Assembly: GCF_047675955.1 (NCBI RefSeq)
Contig: NC_132911.1
Location: forward strand, 73,937,133 to 74,001,132
DNA from: Chlorocebus sabaeus
Taxonomy: Eukaryota; Chordata; Mammalia; Primates; Cercopithecidae
Reading direction: 5' to 3'
DNA length: 64,000 bases
Position 1 is the first letter of the stretch; each line of letters opens with the position of its first letter. A model generated the notes under the pieces. It was given only the letters and a program-made list of their open reading frames with translations. It was not told the origin of the DNA and did no database searches. Of the stretch, positions 48,584 to 60,766 are shown piece after piece. Position numbers and translations under genes: made by a program.

Positions 48584-49085
48584 AAAGGAAGGAAGGAAGG
48601 AAGGAAGGAAGGAAGGAAGGAAGGAAGGAAGGAAGGAAGGAAGGAAGGAAGGAAGGAAGGAAGGAAGGAAGGAGGGAGGGAGGGAGGGAGGGAGGGAGGG
48701 AGGGAGGGAAGGAAGGAAGGAAGGAAGGAAGGAAGGAAGGAAGGAAGGAAGGAAGGAAGGAAAAAAGGAAGGAAGGATGGAAGGGGGGAAGGAAGGAAGG
48801 AAGGAGGGAAGGAAGGAAGGAAGGAAGGAAGGAAGGAAGGAAGGAAGGAAGGAAGGAAGGAAGGAAGGAAGGAAGGAAGGAAAGAGAGAGAGAAAGCCGA
48901 GGTCATGCCACTGCACTCCAGCCTGGGCAACAAGATCAAAACTCCATCGAAAGAAAGAAAGGAAAGAGAGAGAGAGAGAAAGAGAGAAAGAGAGAGGAAG
49001 GAAGGGAGGAAGGAAGGAAGGAAGGAAGGAAGGAAGGAAGGAAGGAAGGAAGGAAGGAAGGAAGGAAAGAAGGAAGGAATGAAGA
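48584..49085. repeat. Large GGAA/GGGA microsatellite with an embedded Alu tail copy
   Basis: A GGAA block, a GGGA block (about 48672-48708), more GGAA to 48880, then about 50 bases of Alu 3' end (48894-48947), then GAAA/GAGA and GGAA again to about 49080. It lies about 5 kb upstream of the proposed SLCO5A1 start. The long Lys/Glu/Arg frames across it are low-complexity artefacts. Confidence 0.5.
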
Positions 49086-49089
49086 CTTC

Positions 49090-51010
49090 CCTGGGCAGGT
49101 GAAGAGAGAACAGGGGAAGGTCAGAAAGAGATTGTGTTTCCCGAGGCCTGCTTCCAAGGCCTACAGTGCCCCAGCATCAGAACAGATGATCGTTATGTCA
49201 GGAGCCATGGATGAAAACATATATGTGTATATGTATGTGTGTGCATGTGTATGTAGTAATGTCACACCACTCTTTACCCAGGCCATCTCTTAGAGTTGTG
49301 TTTGCAGCCAGCAACCTGGAGGGATGAGGTAATATTTTCCCCTGGGCAAAGAGCAGGCTTGCTGCTTCTGCTTATTGAAAAGCAATGTATCCTCTAAGCT
49401 CAGTGCTCCTCTCCCATGATGCAGCCCATCATGTGCACAAGCATCTATAATGAACTCTTTGCATCACCCTATGGGACTTGTGGGGCATGGGGAACCGGCA
49501 CAAGCATCATTCTCACCCTCTGGCTACTGACTTTGCCATAAGTAATAATATCCTTTGTCTCTGACCCTAGAGTCTTTTCTCCCCAGTATCCATGAAACCC
49601 TAGCAGGATAACTTGTCATCTTGGAAGAAGGGTAAAATCCTAGACCCTACACAGTTCTTGACTGGCACTGCCTAATCTGATGCTCCCACTCAGATATTAG
49701 TTTCACTTATACTCTATGGTACAGCTGACCCAAGGTCTGAGCTGTTAAACAGGTCTTTCCTCAAGGCTAAAGGCTAATAAAGGAAAATACATTCATGTGA
49801 TAAAACAAAACTAACTGTGTTAGATGTGGTTGATCGGCAGTCAGTGAGCACTCCCTACTTTTCTGTTCTTTCTTAAATGGCAGAGTCTGGAAAAGCTATA
49901 AAACTACCTTTTCCAGATTCCCTGCGTGTCAGGTTCTGGATAAGAAGGAAGGAAGGAAGGAAGGAAGGAAGGAAGGAAGTACCACTTTAGTAATTAGTAC
50001 ATCATTACCACAGAGTAATGATGTACTCTGGCACGTTTGGAAAGGTAGGGTGAGGCACAGGCGATATCCTTTGTGGCTGTCTATGCCAGCAAGCAGGTCA
50101 CGGAGACACGGCATTTTTCTGCTTTGGTCCAAATTTTTGTCCAAATTCCAGCTTCTAGATGTTGAGAGGCAGTTGCAGTATTGGCTGCTTTCTGATTTCT
50201 GGATTTAGCCACTACAAGATGCCCTGAAGTCAAGAGACCAGTGTATGCCTTTGACTCCTCACCCTACAGATTGTAGCTGAAGTACCAGCTTTCCTGGCAG
50301 GACGGATCTGCAGTGTTACAGCATCAATCCTGGTGACCCAACCTAGAGACCATGTGTCCAGGTCTTCTGGATATTCTGTAAGCCCCTAACCTCCCGTAGT
50401 GAATCCCTTTCTGCCTAAACATGCAGAGTGGTTGCTCTATCCTGCCCCTGGACAAGGATCTAAATACTAGGTCATCAGTTAGAAAATTACAGCTTATCAG
50501 TCACAGTCTGGGATCTTGCTGTCAGCTTGCCTCTGTAGCAGAAGTCCCTTTTAGGATCTACTTCAAGGACAACCCTGAATTGTAAACTTCTCAAAATCTA
50601 GATCCAGACAGCAAAGCCCAGAGAAAGCTGGGATTTCTCTCTCTATCCTACTTTCTGGGTTTCCATTGCCTATCGGAGGACATGCTTCTTTCCTAGATCC
50701 ATAGAAAGATCCATGTTTCAGGGGAACCTGAAGGTGGTGATCTTATCCCAGAGCATAGAAGAATAATTAACACAAGACGATACAAAACAGCACAATCACT
50801 GCAGAGACACACTGTTGAAGCCCCTCTACGAAGCAGGTGGGGTGGTACCGGGTTGTCGTTTCCTTACATATGGAAAAGAACAGATACTCTAACAGTTCTA
50901 AATGTACCATTTCAGACCTGCTGTTATCCTTCCTGGCTTCCCCACCCCTCTTCAGAAGGCCTGCTTCATTTGTAGGACAGACAGAATAGAACCATGACAA
51001 AGAAAGATCC
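49090..51010. other. Intergenic stretch without recognised gene
   Basis: A possible ERV-like fragment at about 50150-50470 (ttctggatattctgtaagcc, gaatccctttctgcctaaac). Uncertain. Confidence 0.5.
49945..49980. repeat. Short GGAA microsatellite
   Basis: About eight GGAA units, not attached to an Alu. Confidence 0.5.
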
Positions 51011-51135
51011 CAGCTAAGCACCGTGACTGGAGCCTGTAATCCAAACTACTCTGGAGGCTGAGGCAGAAAGAGTGCTTGAAGCTAGGAGTTCAAGACCGAC
51101 CTGGGCAACATAGCAAGACTCCTATCTCTTAAAAA
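51011..51135 (+). mobile_element. Alu monomer (FLAM-like)
   Basis: Single diverged arm ending ctcctatctcttaaaaaat. Confidence 0.5.
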
Positions 51136-51369
51136 ATACATTAATTTTTTAAAAATTGTAAAGGACTTCATAGCAAACCAACATGATTAAATCTCTGTGG
51201 TGAGTGTGTGGGTGTCACTATACCATCTTTGATTACAAGAAAGACACCCTCAATTTTAAGATGCACCATTATTTCATGGACCACTAAGAAGGAAAAAATG
51301 CTGCCAATTAAATGGCACACACCTTAATGATTAAACAGAGAAAAAGAGGACTTTGTTGCCAAACCACAA

Positions 51370-51570
51370 AAATTTAGTCCTGGCTCTGTCACTTATGGCA
51401 GTATGGATTTGGGTAATTCACTAAGGCTCTTTTTACTCAGTTTCCAAGTTGGGGTTAAACACAATACCTATTTCAAATCATCAAATGAGATAACACGTGC
51501 AATACGTGCTTACACAGACCAGCGCTTGGACCAAGGTAGGTGCTTAAATATTAGCCATCGTTATAGTTAT
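51370..51570 (+). repeat. MIR fragment
   Basis: Sense MIR: gggtaattcactaaggctc and caaatgagataacacgtgc. Confidence 0.5.
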
Positions 51571-51889
51571 GCCATGCTATCTTTTGCATTCATCCTAAAA
51601 ATATTTTTTCTCTCTGCTTGTTAGAGGGCAGAGGACCCTGTATCTTTTGTTTCATAGAGGTCGCACACTTCTCTAGGATTAGCTCCAGCCTAGAAAATTA
51701 TTACCAGGCCAATTAAACATCCTATCTTTGGAGGTTCAGTATTGGGTTGTTTTTGTTTTTTCACCTTTTAATCACCAGAATCCCCTTCTTATCAATAATT
51801 CCACCACCGCTCAAGAATTCACAAAAGTAAAACAAAAATGATCTCTCTCATTTATTAGCACTACATATTTAGTACTACATATTTCACAA

Positions 51890-52050
51890 ACATGATTTCA
51901 TCTTCACTATCAGGGAAGCATTACCAAACCCTTTAATAGAGGAGGGAGCTGAGAATCAGAGATGATCACCAACTTACCCAAAATCACACAGCGTAGAAAG
52001 TAAGGAGAGGGAGCCAAATCCAGACCAGCTACACTCCAGAATCTACACTC
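51890..52050 (-). repeat. MIR fragment
   Basis: Antisense MIR-like: gagggagctgagaatcagag and caaaatcacacagcg. Confidence 0.5.
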
Positions 52051-52626
52051 TTAGATATCTTGCTCAATTTTCTCCAAAAAATGCTATGATCCTTTTAGGA
52101 GCTCGTCTATTGATTAAGATAAAACATTCTCTGTAGTGCAATATTTAAGTACGATGAAGCAATCCAAATGCAAATAATACATGCTATGATTTTGAATAAA
52201 AATACAAAATAAGCTACCCCATACAGCCAGTCACTAGATCTCTAATGACTAGGATTTGGTCTATTACAGGACTGCCGATCCTGAGAGTAACCAGCCCTGG
52301 TTTCATTGCCAACTCACGAATTTTTCACCAGCCTTCTCTGTCCGCCTTTCCTTTACTACACAGTGAGCCACACTCCTGGAACAAGCTTCCCTTAAAGTTC
52401 ACCCTCTGAGCGCCACAGCCCCTCTCCAGCCTGCATTCCACTGTAAGGTTGAGAAATATCTGATCGTTAGTGATGAGAGAGAAAAACTAGCCTCATTCTC
52501 TGGTGGCCTGTCTTGCAAAAGAGAGATGAAATCAAGTCTGGCTTCCTGAGATTCCAAATCACAAACATCACATACTGGGGTTTTTTTTTGTTTTTTTTGT
52601 TTTTTTTGTTTTTGAAATAAAATCAT

Positions 52627-52911
52627 GGGGCCAGATGTGGTAGCTCACACCTGTAATACCAGCACTTTGGGAGGCTGAGGCAGAATGATCACCTGAGGCC
52701 AGGAGTTCAAGACCAGCCTGGAAAACAAAGGCAAACCCACTTTTACAAAAATTTTAAAACTTAGCCACATGTGGTGGCGTGAACTTGTAGTTTCAGCTAC
52801 TTGGGAGGCTGGGCAGGAGGATCGCTTGAGCCCAGGAGCTGGAGGCTACAATGAGCCATGATTGCACTACTGCACTCCAGCCTGGGTGACAGAGGTAGAC
52901 CCTGTCTAAAT
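52627..52911 (+). mobile_element. Alu
   Basis: Diverged two-arm Alu with a short taaataaat tail. Confidence 0.5.
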
Positions 52912-52981
52912 AAATATCACAGAAAGGTGGGCAACTCACTCAGAGTGTCCCATATTTTCTTTTTCTTTCTTTCTTTTTTTC

Positions 52982-53579
52982 AAAATTAAGAGACAGGGTC
53001 AGCAAGGCACAGTGACTCACTCCTGTGATCCCAACATTTTGGGAAGCCAAGGCAGGTGGATCACCTGAGGTCAGGAGTTCAAGAACAGCCTGGCCAACAT
53101 GGTGAGACCCTGTCTCTACTAAAAACACAAAAATTAGCCAGGCATAGTGGCACACACCTGTAATCCCAGCTACTCAGGAGGCTGAGGCAGGAGAATAGCT
53201 CGAACCCTGGAGGAGGAGATTGCAGTGAGCCAAGATTGTGCCACTGCATTCCACCCCGGGCAACAAAGCAAGATTCTGTCTCAAAAAAAAAAAGAAAGAG
53301 AGAGAGGGTCTTGCTATATTGCCCAGGGTGGAATGTAGTGTCTACTCACAGGCACAGTCCCACTACTAATTCTGCTCCATATCTGACCCAAGCCAGTTCG
53401 TCCCTCCTTAAAAAACCTGGTAGTCCCCCGCTCCAAGAGGTCACCATATTGATGCTGAACTTAGTTCAGACACCCAACTGCTACAGCACACTACAGCTCA
53501 GAACTCCTGGGCTCAAGCAATTGTTCTGCCTCAGCCTCTCGAGTAGCTGAGACCACAGGTGTGCACCACTGAGCCTGAC
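52982..53579 (-). pseudogene. RN7SL: 7SL RNA (RN7SL) pseudogene, interrupted by an Alu
   Basis: This is a retrocopy of the signal recognition particle RNA. Read on the minus strand, it starts at 53579 and contains parts of 7SL that Alu lacks, such as the stretch complementary to GAGGTCACCATATTGATGC (about 53439-53457) and CCCTCCTT (about 53402). An internal piece around 53370-53390 is altered or shortened. Near its 3' end an Alu (53001-53295) is inserted. The last bases of 7SL (52988-53000) reappear on the other side as a target duplication, and the copy's own tail is the T-rich run at 52957-52980. It is unlikely to be transcribed as functional SRP RNA, because it lacks the parent's upstream promoter and is broken. 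Confidence 0.5.
53001..53295 (+). mobile_element. Alu inside the 7SL pseudogene
   Basis: Complete two-arm Alu. It is flanked by aagagacagggtc (52988-53000) and the similar aagagagagagggtc (53296-53310), which marks insertion into the 7SL copy. Confidence 0.5.
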
Positions 53580-53756
53580 TTCCTTTAGCATATCTTTCAA
53601 ACAGCCTTTTCTTTATATTGAGATACCTGAAAAGGGCTCTTTACAAAATCCATTCGAATTCCCTTCTCTCCTCTCTGCCCTCCTTTATTATTGATGACAT
53701 TTTTGACAATTATCTGATTATAGAAAAACTCCAAAAAGCCAGGATGAAGTGCTGAT

Positions 53757-54052
53757 TTTTGTTTTGTTCTGAGATGGAGTCTCACTGTCACTCAGGCTGG
53801 AGTGCAATGGTGCAATCTCGGCTCACTACAACCTTCACCTCCCAGGTTCAAGCGATTCTCCCTGCCTCAGCCTCCCGAGTAGCTGGGAATATAGGCATCC
53901 ACCACCACACCCAGCTAATTTTTGTATTTTTAGTAGAGATGGGGTTTCACCATGTTAGCCAGAGTGGTCTCAAACTCCTGACCTCAGGTGATCCACCCAC
54001 CTCAGCCTCCCAAAGTGTTGGGATAACAGGCGTGAGCCACTGCGCCCGTCCA
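53757..54052 (-). mobile_element. Alu
   Basis: Antisense. Possible duplication aagtgctgattt and aagtgctgtatt on the two sides. Confidence 0.5.
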
Positions 54053-54059
54053 AAGTGCT

Positions 54060-54615
54060 GTATTATTTTACTCATCACTGCTATTGACTTCGGCATATGC
54101 ATACACAAGTGCCTGTATTTTTGACCTGACATCTATGCTCCATTCTCTTTGGATTTCAGGTATAACATGACAATTGTTCTAGTTCTTTTGCTGTAACTGA
54201 TGAATACAAAATAACCCCATAGTAGAATGTACCACCTGGAAGATCAAGAAAGTGATTTTATAGGATTTCGCATTCCATTTGAGGACTGCAGAACCTGTCA
54301 TCAGATAATAGAATTTGAATGATAAATGAACTGTCTCATGTCAATCCCTTTGTGAAAATTAGAGCTTTTGAAGTCTAGGTTTAGCTTGCTTACACTGAGA
54401 AATGGCCAGGCAAATAGTCATGTCAGTAGAAGTATAACATCTAAAAGTCAAGATCTTCTTCCCTTCCTTTAGTTGTCATTATTTGTGAAATTTCACAGCA
54501 GAAGACAATTGTGATTTTTTTGAACTGGAAAGAAATATTGTGAAAATTAGCTCATGTTAGACCTGTGATGAATCTTCAACTCTAGAAAAGAAAAAGAAAT
54601 GTGCTCTAAGAAGAA
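54060..54615. other. Intergenic stretch without recognised gene
   Basis: Nothing assigned. Confidence 0.5.
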
Positions 54616-54621
54616 ATAAGA

Positions 54622-54915
54622 GGCTGGGTACGGTACCTCAAGCCTGTATTGCCAACACTTTGGGAGGCCAAGGCAGGTGGATCACTTGAGGTCAGGAGTT
54701 CGAGACCTGCTTGGCCAACATGGCAAAACCAAAAATACCAATATTAGCTGGGCGTGGTGATGCATGCCTGTAATCTCAACTACTCAGGAAGCTGAGGCAG
54801 GAGAATCGCTTGAACCCAGGAGGCAGAGGTTGCAGTGAGCCAAGATTGTGCCACTGCACTCCAGACTGGGAGACAGAGCAAGACTCTGCCTCAAAAATAA
54901 ATATATAAATAAAAA
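54622..54915 (+). mobile_element. Alu with a shortened left arm
   Basis: The left-arm end is shortened after catggcaaaacc. The tail is aaaataaatatataaataaaa. Confidence 0.5.
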
Positions 54916-54919
54916 GAAG

Positions 54920-56120
54920 AGATTTATAGGCAAACAAAAATATGCATTTTCTCTTTGTACTATGTATATTCTTCCCCAATCTTCCCTAAAGAAAATACGC
55001 CCTAGGAAGAAAGGTCTGAAACCTTGGAAACTACTTTTACTAGTCTTAGAAACATATATAACACATATGCAAAAACATGAACAAGCAAAATAATCCAAGC
55101 TGTTGAAAACCTAATAAGATTAGCTTACTCGTATGCCTCCAAGACAGAATGCTATCAGCCTTCTGCAATTATAAGACCAAGATTCTGACTTCTGCCAGGT
55201 GCAAAACCCGTGGAGAGAAACACTCTAGAGATGAAAAAAGACTTGAGTTAGACCCAGAAGACTAAGTAGAATTTTCACATCTGTGAATGGAACCCACGGC
55301 CTCTGAGACAGAGCAACCCCTGACAAAGGAGACCAAAACAGAAAGACTCCGGGGCGGAATGTCTCAGGGATGCTCAAATTGTTGGGAAAGTTGGGGCATG
55401 TGAAGGGGAAAAACAGGAAGGAAGATAGAAAAGATCGTCTCCCTTGGCTGAGAAGTTTGGACTCTAGTATGTAGGCAACAGAAGCTCATCAAAGATTTCT
55501 AAGCAGAGCAGTGACAGGATCAAGCAGGACTTTATGAAAACTGATTTTTCAGGAAAAGCTGGGAGGGATTGAAATAGGATGGAAACTGCAGGTAGAAAGA
55601 CCACTCTCAAAGCTGTTAGAACAATGCAGGTAAAAGACTGAACCATAACCCGGGGCTCAGCTATGCAAGTCAAGACTAGGTATGGGACCACTGTTGTTTT
55701 CTGATGTCAAATCAATGACTTTAGATTGGAGGGAATTTAGGAATTGTTTTGCCAAAAATTCACAAACCTGTGGCAAAATCAGACGGGTGGTAAAGTGCAC
55801 ACGCGCATGTGTGTGTGTGTGTATAAACATGTATATAAAAATATATATAATTTTTTAGCTTTCTGAATTAGTTACCAAAGTTTTAAAAATGGGAGATTTC
55901 AGATGAAAACCCCAGATTTCTGGATCTTTGAAATTTGACATTGTCATATTGGGCTTAAAGCCCTTACCTGCTCCTCACCCTGCATCATCCTCTTAACCTT
56001 CATTTAGTCCCTCCCATTCCTGTCCTGTCATCCATACCCCAATCTTAAAGATGAAGACACCGAAACCCAAGGAAGGTAAGGAGTTTTCCCAAAGTTTCAC
56101 TGACAGTTGGTGGCAAAGTC
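54920..56120. other. Intergenic stretch; ancient repeat piece
   Basis: A piece at 55450-55640 resembles the ancient repeat at 43920. A TG run is at about 55808-55822. No gene recognised. Confidence 0.5.
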
Positions 56121-56129
56121 TGCAAGGAT

Positions 56130-56345
56130 GATGTGAAATAATGCCTGTCCCATTCCCTACAGCAACTTGACATATATGATCACTGTTCCTCACAAACCCT
56201 TAAGAGTAGACATCATTATCTCCATTTTGTAGAAGAGGAAACGGGTTGAAAGATTAGGTAACTTCCCCAAAGCCACATAACTGGTCAGCGGTGGAGACAA
56301 TGGTCAAACCTAGATCTTTCCAGGTCTTTCTTATTACACAATTAG
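56130..56345 (-). repeat. MIR fragment
   Basis: Antisense MIR: ttatctccattttgtagaagagg and taacttccccaaagcc. Confidence 0.5.
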
Positions 56346-56390
56346 TGTAAGATTCTGAAACCAGACAAACCTGCTTAAAATCTAGGCTGG

Positions 56391-56669
56391 CCCTGTAATC
56401 CCAGCACTTTGGGAGGCCGAGACGGGCGGATCACGAGGTCAGGAGATCGAAACCATCCTTGCTAACACGGTGAAACCCCGTCTCTACTAAAAAATACAAA
56501 AAAACTAGCCAGGTGAGGTGGCGGGCGCCTGTAGTCCCAGCTGCTCAGGAGGCTGAGGCAGGAGAATGGCGTAAACCCGGGAGGCGGAGCTTGCAGTGAG
56601 CTGAGATCCGGCCACTGCACTCCAGCCTGGGCGACAGAGTGAGACTCCGTCTCAAAAAAAAAAAAAAAA
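56391..56669 (+). mobile_element. 5'-truncated young AluY (AluYR-like)
   Basis: Starts at the position of cctgtaatcccagc. Target duplication aaaatctaggctggcc (56377-56392) against aaaatctagactggcc (56670-56685), 15 of 16. The variants gagacgggcgga and gatccggccac match young Old World monkey copies. Confidence 0.5.
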
Positions 56670-56803
56670 AAAATCTAGACTGGCCATTGACTGGCTGTGT
56701 GACGGCAGGGATGTTACGCAACCTGTCTGAGCTTCACCTTTTTGGTTTTCAGACTGAAATGAGCATGTGTCTAACAGCAATTAACATATGTTAATTATTT
56801 TGT

Positions 56804-57035
56804 AGTCACAGTTTGCTTTTTGAGTAAAAGCACTGTTAGTGGATTTGATCAGATACTTTATTTGTGGTGTTGGCTCTGAAAATCTTTTTAATACCCCCAA
56901 AATAAAATCCAACTCTAAAGGTAGTGTCAACCACTGATGGTATTCTAAAAATTGTGACATAAGATCTAAACCTTTTTCCAAAAGATTCTAAAAAAATCAG
57001 GGGTAACAGTAGCAGTATTGAAGTAGAAATCTCAC
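56804..57035. repeat. Local duplicate of about 230 bases, copy 1
   Basis: Recurs at 57297-57527 in the same orientation. Not recognised as a known repeat. Minus-strand frames in both copies encode similar text (for example EYHQWLTL and LIKSTNSAF). Confidence 0.5.
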
Positions 57036-57296
57036 ATAAGAGACAGGGATGGAGGCATATGCACCCCACGGCTCACTCCTCCTTCTACTTTCCTTGCCAA
57101 TGTTTCTGTTTGGCAAAACCAGCAACGTCTGGGCCCTACACTACAAAAGGACCCAGAAAATATAGTTTATAGCTTCCTAGACCCTTTGATACAGAAAAGC
57201 ATGCAAGAAAGGTGGACCAGTCATCTGCATCTGTCACAAAATTGCCCTAAGAACCAGCTTGTCAGCCATAGAAGAAAACTGTATCTCATTATTTTA

Positions 57297-57527
57297 TGGT
57301 CACATTTTGCTTTTTGAGAAAAAGCACTGTTCGTAGATTTGATCAGATACTTTACTTGTGTTGTTGGCTCTGAAAATCTTTTTAATCCCCCAAAAATAAA
57401 ATCCAACCCCAAAGATAGTGTCAACCACTGATGGTATTCTAAAGATTGTGTCATAATCTCTGAACCTTCTTCCAAAAGATTCCCAAAAAAGTGGGCTTAA
57501 CAGTAGCAGTATTGGAAGTAACATTCA
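57297..57527. repeat. Local duplicate of about 230 bases, copy 2
   Basis: Offset about 494 bases from copy 1. Landmarks shared are ttggctctgaaaatcttttt and gtgtcaaccactgatggtat. Confidence 0.5.
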
Positions 57528-57911
57528 GCATCCTACTTTGAAAGGGACAGTGCTCATTAGGATAAAGACATTCTAAAATGTTTGCTTTTTAGTCAGCCCT
57601 AGTAGTCACAGACATACCTCACTGGAGTTACCCTCCAGCTTCCTCCAAGGAAGATAGCCGAACACTTGATGGTGAGCAAAGCCATTACCACCTTGACTTC
57701 CTGCCAGAATTCTTACCACCATCAAACTTTCAAAAAAGGTCTTTGATTAGTGGATCTTGCAAACAAAAGCACTGCAATGATTCAATACTTACATAGAAAT
57801 CCTCCCAAAAAACAAGTATGCTTCAAAAAATCATATTGCCTTAACAATGACCATGTTCCCCTTTGGTTGAATTGGCCTCCTTTGTAAGATTCTAATTATG
57901 CAAAATTAAGG
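57528..57911. other. Intergenic stretch without recognised gene
   Basis: Between the duplicates and the BAG4 pseudogene tail; nothing assigned. Confidence 0.5.
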
Positions 57912-60766
57912 GGTTTTGGGGGGTTTTTTGCTTGTTTGCTTGTTTTTGTTTTTTGTTTTGTTTAGTTTGGTTTGGTTTGGTTTTCTCGTGACAGGACTGG
58001 CATGATAAGCTTTATTCAAGACTTTGACAAAATGATCCCTAAAGTAATATACATGTAGACACTTTAAAAAGTCCAGATGTGAAATTTCAAGAAAACTTTG
58101 AATTCAGTCCAAAGTCAATATTAAGTCAAAAGTTGAACCAATTCTAGAAATCTTAAATACTATTTTCCTTCTTAAGTTCATGTATTTTCTGAGATAGATT
58201 ACCAACTTGGTTTTCTTCAATATTGGTATTTGGAATAATTTTAACATGATATGACATTTTTAAGTTCTAAATCTATACTTATCCTGAATATCTTATTGTA
58301 ATTAAAAATACAAATCCAGAAGTGATAACTCTTCCTTACAGAAGAATTCCAATTAATAAATGTAGAAGGATTGAGAGAAATAGAAAATCACCATTAGAAC
58401 ACCATAGTAGTAATTGCCACAAGCAAGATCTGCCAATGAATAGTAAAATGAGCAAAAGTTTAAGCAGAAATGGGACATTTGCATAGTCTCAGGGTATCTC
58501 TAGCACATATTCAATAATTACAAGGAAAACACAATACGTTTACAGTAGCAAATCCTAGCAGACACCACCTTAGCATAGTGATCAAGGTTAACAATACTGG
58601 GAATACATTACAACATCAGGTATCCCCTGTTATGATACACTGTCACAGACTGGAAGACACAACATAGACATGACAGCTAAATGCAAGGCTGGGTCTTGGA
58701 ACAGTAGAAGGACATTAGTGCAAAAACTAAAATCTCTACTTTTTAAACTTTATACTTAGTATTATATCAAGGTTAATTTCTTAATTTTAACAAATGTTCT
58801 ATTGTTATGTAAGATGTTAATACAAGGGCAAGGTGGGTGCAGAGTATACAAGAACTCTATTTTTTACAACTCTTCTGTAAGTCTAAAATTATCTCAAAAA
58901 CTAAAAAAAATGGTTAAAACACACACACATATGTATGTATGTGCATAACATGTGTACATATGTATAATCAAGACTTCATGGAAATTGACATCTTGGGCAC
59001 TCAGTCAGTAAAAGAGTAGTGCTCTCTTCTGAATTATTCATTCTCTTACTCATAACTTAGCTGTAAGGTCCTCCCCCTTCTAGACTTTTAATCTCCAGTA
59101 TAAATTTCTAATTCTCATAGAAAAGCCTTTTTTAAAAACATTCCTATATTAGGCCAAAAATGAAATCCTAGAATAAAGCTATCACCATACTATCTTATAA
59201 AATTACTCATCCCAACCATAAGACCCAGCCAGTATTTTTACTACATTTCCTCTCCTCATATACTACATTTGTGTTGGTTTGGTTTATGAGTGGAGACAGC
59301 TAACAATAGATTTAGTATTTACTCATCGGCCTGACAGTCTAAGGGAAAAAAATTATCACTTGGGTATCTTATGAAGAAACAACTGTTTTTCCAAGAACCG
59401 ATATTGTGTATTCAACTCAGACATAAAAAGTTATTTACCTAAGTCTCTTCTATCTAACAGCATAGAGCTACCCAAGCACAGTCAACAAAGACCCTTTCAA
59501 TATCCCTTTTCTTAAATTAGGCTCTAAAATGACTGTTAATAATGGTAATAAGTATCTTTTTATTAAATAGGCAATTTTATCTTATGCAATTTAGGGAAGT
59601 AAAGATAAACATAAAATCTACCTTTAAATGAAGAAAATAATAATTTCCCACTCTAACTACAGCTGATTCATTCCCTGACTATGAGTCCCCTTTTACCCTC
59701 ACTGTTTTTAACTATAAACTGAGATGAAATCTGCTCATAGGTGAAACTAATATTTTAGATGGAGAATGATATCACCAAGTAATCATAATTATTACTTTCT
59801 GTAGTCATCGTTTCTACTCACTGTGGCATTTACTGTTTCATCTGTATCTCTCTATCACAATGCCCTCTATAGAAGCAGCAATAGTGAAAACATAATTACA
59901 CTTCGGGAAAAAAAAAAAACAAGTAATTTTCAAGTGGATCTTTATCCAAATACAATAAAAAAGCAAAAAAGAAAAACATCTGTAAGCATTTTCATTTTAT
60001 CTCAATGCCATTTCCAAATTCATCTTCCACTACTACCATGAACAGCAGAAGTGGGAAAAAAAAAACCCCTCTAACCTAATGATCTATACAAAAAGGGAGA
60101 CAATTTACTCACTACACATTGCAGTATATTCAAGTGGTGAAATGATGCAAATTCTTTCAGAACTGCCATACTATCTGGCTGTCAATATAGTCTCTTGAAT
60201 AATTATATTAAACATATTACTACAAAATGTACCAAGAAGTAGAGAATAATACTATATTTGTGAATTGCAAATAACAAAACAAAACAGAAGTCCAAGAAGG
60301 CTAAAGTCTAAGCTATAATTACACATGAAGTGTATGTTGAAAGCAGTCACAATGTATAAAAATGTGACAAGATATCCAGATGTTTAAAAAAACACATGCT
60401 GTTTGTCTCAGATTATATCCACTTTCATCTTGTAGGTTTCTGATAAGCCTGTTAAGTAAAGTGTATTTCCCTCCTGCTGATAAGAAGCAGCTTGCAGATA
60501 TCCATAAATTTTTTAAGGAGTGAGTCTACTTGGCAATATTGGTAACTCCATAGTTTCCTATTACATTCATTCATCTGAAAACTGAAAACAACTCATGACT
60601 AAAATATTCTTCCATTCCTTTGCCAGTTTTTCAAGTTTAAAATCAAAGGAAAGTTGGAATGTATTGCTTCTTGTCATCAACAGGCATTTCAAAAAGAGGG
60701 TAATTAACCAAATCAAGTGTTCTTTGGTCAAGTTGGTAACAGGCTTCCACTCTGTTCTAAATTCTT
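57912..60766 (-). pseudogene. BAG4 pseudogene, 3'UTR-derived part
   Basis: The first few hundred bases below the TGA match what I remember of the human BAG4 3'UTR (for example text around 60300-60600). The remainder is inferred as continuous because it ends with a poly(A) signal and tail at the expected spacing of about 25 bases. The part between about 58050 and 60200 was not matched from memory. Confidence 0.5.

Noticed and set aside
48501..49293. Long Lys/Glu/Arg and Leu/Pro/Ser frames on both strands
   Set aside because: They are translations of the GGAA microsatellite, open in every frame because the unit has no stop codon.
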